Assembly: GCA_040751955.1 (NCBI GenBank)
Contig: JBFMFY010000098.1
Coordinates: forward strand, 1 to 8,192
Length of the DNA stretch: 8,192 nt
From: SpSt-333 sp040751955
GTDB lineage: Bacteria > Bacteroidota > Ignavibacteria > UBA10030 > UBA8401
Direction of reading: 5' to 3'
Shown: positions 5,809 through 8,192 of the stretch, piece by piece
Position numbering within the stretch: the first letter of the stretch is position 1
Layout: every line of letters starts with the position of its first letter
Translations under genes and position numbers: made by a program
The notes under the pieces: model-generated
Told to the model about the DNA's origin: nothing
Database searches by the model: none
Seen by the model: the letters and a program-made list of their open reading frames with translations, nothing else

Positions 5809-6936
5809 TTAATCTTCCTCCTCAAAAGTTTCTTTAGCACGCTCGCTCTTTAAATAGAATGTTCCTTTCGTTACCACACGCTCGCCGGGTTTCAAACCGT
5901 CAAGTATTTCCGTATAGATTTGTGTTTCAAAACCGATTGTTACCGGGCGCGATTCAAATGACGTATCGTTCACAGCAACAAACACGTACCGCTCATTCTT
6001 GTTTTCCATGACGGCGAGTGACGGAACCTTGAGCGACCTTCCGCCGAATTGCGCGTTTACATGCACGGTTGCAAACATTTCAGGTTTCAACTTTCCGCGT
6101 CTGTTCTCCACGTCGAATCGTGTTTTAATGGTGCGGGATTTTTCGTCAACAATGTCGTAGATGGTTGTAAGCCGTCCGGGAAATTTTTCGGCAGGGTATG
6201 ATGCTACGACAACATCTCCACGCATCCCTTCTTGCACAAGGGGCAAGTCATGCTCAAACACGTCGGCAATCACCCACAGTTCGGAAAGATTTGCAATGGT
6301 GAAGAAATCGGTTCCGACCTGAACAACTTCTCCCTGCCGGACCTCGCCTGCAATCAATGTTCCGCTGAATGGCGTTCGTACAGGCAAATATGTGAGTGGA
6401 ATATGTGCATCCGCTAGGTCACTGATTTCTTTATCGGTAAGTCCTACAATTTGGAGTTTTCGTTTTGCCGATTCATAAATCGCATGCGCTGTTCCATAAT
6501 CTCCGCCATTGGCGGAGGTCTGTTCCGGTGTCATTCGTTTGAATCGTTCTTCCGCCTGCACAAACTCGGACTGCATTGTGAGAAATTCCTGGCTGTACAA
6601 TTCAACAACCACTTCGCCTTGCTGCACCCTGTCATTGATAACCTTGTGAACCTTCTCGATTCGCCCGACGACGCGTGCGGTAATGTGCGCCGTGGTTCTG
6701 TCATTCAACGCAACCCTGCCGGGAAGCGCAAGCGGAACGGTGACTGTTTTTTCTTCTGCCTTTTCAACGGCAAACTCGATATGTTCGAGTTGATGTTTGG
6801 TCAATACCAATAGCGCCTCTTCTTCGTTATGCTTTCGTTCGGGATATTCGACCTGTGCTTGTTCTTTCTCCGTGTTCCCGCATCCGGCAAGCGTAAAAGA
6901 AAGAATGGCAAGCGTTACAAAAACTATTTTCATCAT
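5809..6936 (-). CDS. czcB: CzcB/CusB-like periplasmic adaptor lipoprotein (HlyD/RND-MFP family)
   Basis: Membrane-fusion adaptor, 375 residues, joining the RND pump to the outer-membrane channel. Residues 1-19 form a lipoprotein signal with lipobox LAGC (Cys19 the predicted lipidated residue). The two halves of the lipoyl-like domain lie near 83-115 (ITARVVGRIEKV) and 185-215 (VRTPFSGTLIAGEV). Between them is a short alpha-helical hairpin (about 116-177), then the beta-barrel domain (about 218-295, including EGMRGDVVVASYP) and a membrane-proximal C-terminal domain. The mature N-terminus has no methionine before residue 119, so the CusB Met site for Cu/Ag is absent; His36, His48 and His52 are present instead. 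The gene begins with two ATG codons (6936 and 6933). A GGAG at 6942-6945 sits 5 bases from the first and 8 from the second, so the second may be used. The stop is one base from the PII-like start. A 17-base palindrome lies inside the hairpin coding region (6501-6517). Confidence 0.94.
   Translation of the reverse strand: MMKIVFVTLAILSFTLAGCGNTEKEQAQVEYPERKHNEEEALLVLTKHQLEHIEFAVEKAEEKTVTVPLALPGRVALNDRTTAHITARVVGRIEKVHKVINDRVQQGEVVVELYSQEFLTMQSEFVQAEERFKRMTPEQTSANGGDYGTAHAIYESAKRKLQIVGLTDKEISDLADAHIPLTYLPVRTPFSGTLIAGEVRQGEVVQVGTDFFTIANLSELWVIADVFEHDLPLVQEGMRGDVVVASYPAEKFPGRLTTIYDIVDEKSRTIKTRFDVENRRGKLKPEMFATVHVNAQFGGRSLKVPSLAVMENKNERYVFVAVNDTSFESRPVTIGFETQIYTEILDGLKPGERVVTKGTFYLKSERAKETFEEED
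5817..5823 (-). promoter_or_regulatory. Strong Shine-Dalgarno site that fixes the PII-like start
   Basis: GAGGAGG, 9 bases before the ATG at 5807 and embedded in the last codons of the adaptor gene (its Glu-rich C-terminus). It supports the start at 5807 over the in-frame ATG at 5840. Confidence 0.75.
6501..6517. repeat. 17-base near-perfect palindrome inside the adaptor gene
   Basis: CTCCGCCA and TGGCGGAG form an 8-base inverted repeat around one central base. It encodes part of SANGGD (residues 141-146) in the loop between the two helices of the adaptor hairpin, where a short insertion would be tolerated. It could be a dispersed GC-rich palindrome that inserted in frame, or chance. Only one copy is seen in the window. 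Confidence 0.5.
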
Positions 6937-6941
6937 GGTTT

Positions 6942-6945
6942 CTCC
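6942..6945 (-). promoter_or_regulatory. Shine-Dalgarno site of the adaptor gene
   Basis: GGAG in the 15-base gap between the channel and adaptor genes. It is 5 bases from the ATG at 6936 and 8 bases from the in-frame ATG at 6933, so it slightly favours the second start, which would shorten the protein by one residue. Confidence 0.6.
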
Positions 6946-6951
6946 ATTTTT

Positions 6952-8192
6952 TTATTCTGATAATTCTCCGGCAACTTCCAACTCCACTTTTGCCGCAAGC
7001 AAATTGTACAGCGCGCGGGAGTATTCAATTTTTGTGGCGCGCACCGTTCGATAGATATCGAACAAGTTCAGTGCGTCAATTTGATTGTTCTGATAGGCAG
7101 AAATGCCTGCGCGCAGTTCATCTTCCGCATCACGCAGCAGCGAAGCATCGAATGCCTGCAACTGTTCCTGCGCAACGTTTGCGCTGCGGAACGCACTCAA
7201 AATATTTTGCTGAACCTGAAGCCGCGCCGCACCGATACGAATGTTGCTGATATTGAGCGCTGCTTCGGCTTCCTGCACCTCACCTTTCGGACCTTGCCAG
7301 AACCACAGAGGAATGCTTGCGCCAAGTTCAATACCGAAATAGGTCGATGAACCGGTCAACGATTGTGTGCCGGGACGATTCTGCAGCGCAACGCCTACAG
7401 AAAAATCGGGCAGGTAACTTGTTTGAGCAAGATTTAAAACAGATTGACTCCGTTCCGCTTCGCGCTCCGCAATTTTTAAGAAATTACTTCGGCTTGAATA
7501 GAACTCTACAGCAGAATCTTGGGATATTCCAAGCGGCTGATGAACGAGCGAATCCGAAAAAATGATGGGCGTAGAGCCGGTTCTTCCCAGCAAAACATTC
7601 AATTCGCCAAGCCGTGTTTGCTGCTCGCGCCGTGCTTCCACCAAATCATTCCGAAGCCGCGTCAGTTCAACCTTTGCGCGGATAACATCTAAATACTTGC
7701 TTGCCCCTGCCTCGTAACGCTCTGTGACGGTTTTCAGAAAATCGGAGAGGAGCGTGATGGTAAATTCCAGATTGCCGATAACTTCGCCTGCCAGCAAACA
7801 TTGATAGTATGTTCTCTTGACGTTTGCCGAAACAATCGTTTTGGTTCGGACAAGAGAAAGTTCAGCGATTGATTTTCCATATCCGGCGACGTCAATGCGC
7901 ACACTGCGCTTGCCGGGATATTCAATAGTTTGTGAAAGCCCGATATCCTTTTCGCCTGCGACGCCGAAACTGAAATTTGTCGGCACTTCGTTGTAGGTGA
8001 TCGCCGCTTCGGGATTCGGAATTCTTCCGGCTTGAAGAATCCTTCCGCCGGCGGCATCGATTTCTTTTTGCGTCGCGAGAATTTCGGGATTGTTGTGCAG
8101 CGCAATCTCGATAGCGCTATCAAGAGAGAGAGGAGTCGTTTGTTGTGCAAATGCAAACAAGACGGAACAAAAACCCCACCACCCTCCGTAAA
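6952..8192 (-). CDS. czcC: CzcC/CusC-like outer-membrane efflux channel (TolC family), 5' end outside window
   Basis: Outer-membrane factor of a tripartite metal efflux system; trimers of this family form the channel that takes substrate from the RND pump and adaptor out of the cell. The visible protein has two OEP-type halves. It shows the typical CzcC-like stretch GLSQTIEYPGKR early in the mature protein, the YLPDFSVGVALQ strand region at the start of the second half, and SIPLWFWQGPKGEVQEAEA after it. The frame is open to the right edge: ten further codons (YGGWWGFCSV) precede the TTG at 8160, and together they read as the hydrophobic core of a signal peptide ending FAFA, with cleavage probably before QQTT. 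The TTG is therefore most likely an internal Leu, and the true start lies a few codons beyond 8192. There is no lipobox Cys at the cleavage site. The gene is the first visible one of the operon and ends 15 bases before the adaptor gene. The family is certain; the czcC name rests on context. Confidence 0.93.
   Translation of the reverse strand, partial: YGGWWGFCSVLFAFAQQTTPLSLDSAIEIALHNNPEILATQKEIDAAGGRILQAGRIPNPEAAITYNEVPTNFSFGVAGEKDIGLSQTIEYPGKRSVRIDVAGYGKSIAELSLVRTKTIVSANVKRTYYQCLLAGEVIGNLEFTITLLSDFLKTVTERYEAGASKYLDVIRAKVELTRLRNDLVEARREQQTRLGELNVLLGRTGSTPIIFSDSLVHQPLGISQDSAVEFYSSRSNFLKIAEREAERSQSVLNLAQTSYLPDFSVGVALQNRPGTQSLTGSSTYFGIELGASIPLWFWQGPKGEVQEAEAALNISNIRIGAARLQVQQNILSAFRSANVAQEQLQAFDASLLRDAEDELRAGISAYQNNQIDALNLFDIYRTVRATKIEYSRALYNLLAAKVELEVAGELSE

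Noticed and set aside
1..8192. Base-composition shift between the CDF half and the CBA half as a sign of separate origin
   Set aside because: Hand counts of a few 60-base lines ranged from 24 to 35 G+C without a clean boundary; too little to support a transfer claim.

Overview
The window is one tightly packed heavy-metal efflux operon. All eight genes lie on the minus strand, so transcription runs from right (8192) to left (1). No gap between genes exceeds 16 bases, and four junctions are stop/start overlaps or a one-base gap. The promoter must lie beyond the right edge.

In transcription order the genes are: (1) a CzcC/CusC-type outer-membrane channel (5' end outside the window); (2) a CzcB/CusB-type lipoprotein adaptor; (3) a small PII-like signalling protein of the PII-NG type, which is known to sit next to metal pumps; (4) a 1028-residue CzcA-type RND pump; (5) a 68-residue nine-cysteine GDCCVxC protein; (6) a cation diffusion facilitator (CDF) with an N-terminal HMA-like domain and no C-terminal CDF domain; (7) a second 66-residue GDCCVxC protein; (8) a full-length CDF with a His-rich N-terminus. 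Positions 1-212 hold no convincing gene.

The likely division of labour is that the two CDF proteins move metal from cytoplasm to periplasm, and the C-B-A complex carries it from periplasm or inner membrane out of the cell. The pump has the DFG-x3-DG-x5-EN motif in TM4, and my recalled alignment to E. coli CusA puts Glu, Gln and Glu where CusA has its three cleft methionines. The adaptor also lacks the N-terminal Met cluster of CusB. Together with the CDF genes this points to divalent cations (Zn, Co, Cd, Ni) rather than Cu(I)/Ag(I).

The less ordinary part is the left half: a GDCCVxC gene followed by a CDF gene occurs twice in a row, with the small proteins about 83% identical and the two CDFs of clearly different subtypes. 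The PII-like protein keeps the nucleotide-binding B-loop but has lost the 2-oxoglutarate residues and the uridylylation tyrosine.

The host is a Gram-negative bacterium (lipoprotein adaptor, outer-membrane channel). The HMA-CDF and GDCCVxC proteins resemble those I recall from the Bacteroidota/Ignavibacteriota/Chlorobiota group. Strong Shine-Dalgarno sites before several genes argue against a typical Bacteroidia or Flavobacteriia member. The taxonomic placement is tentative.
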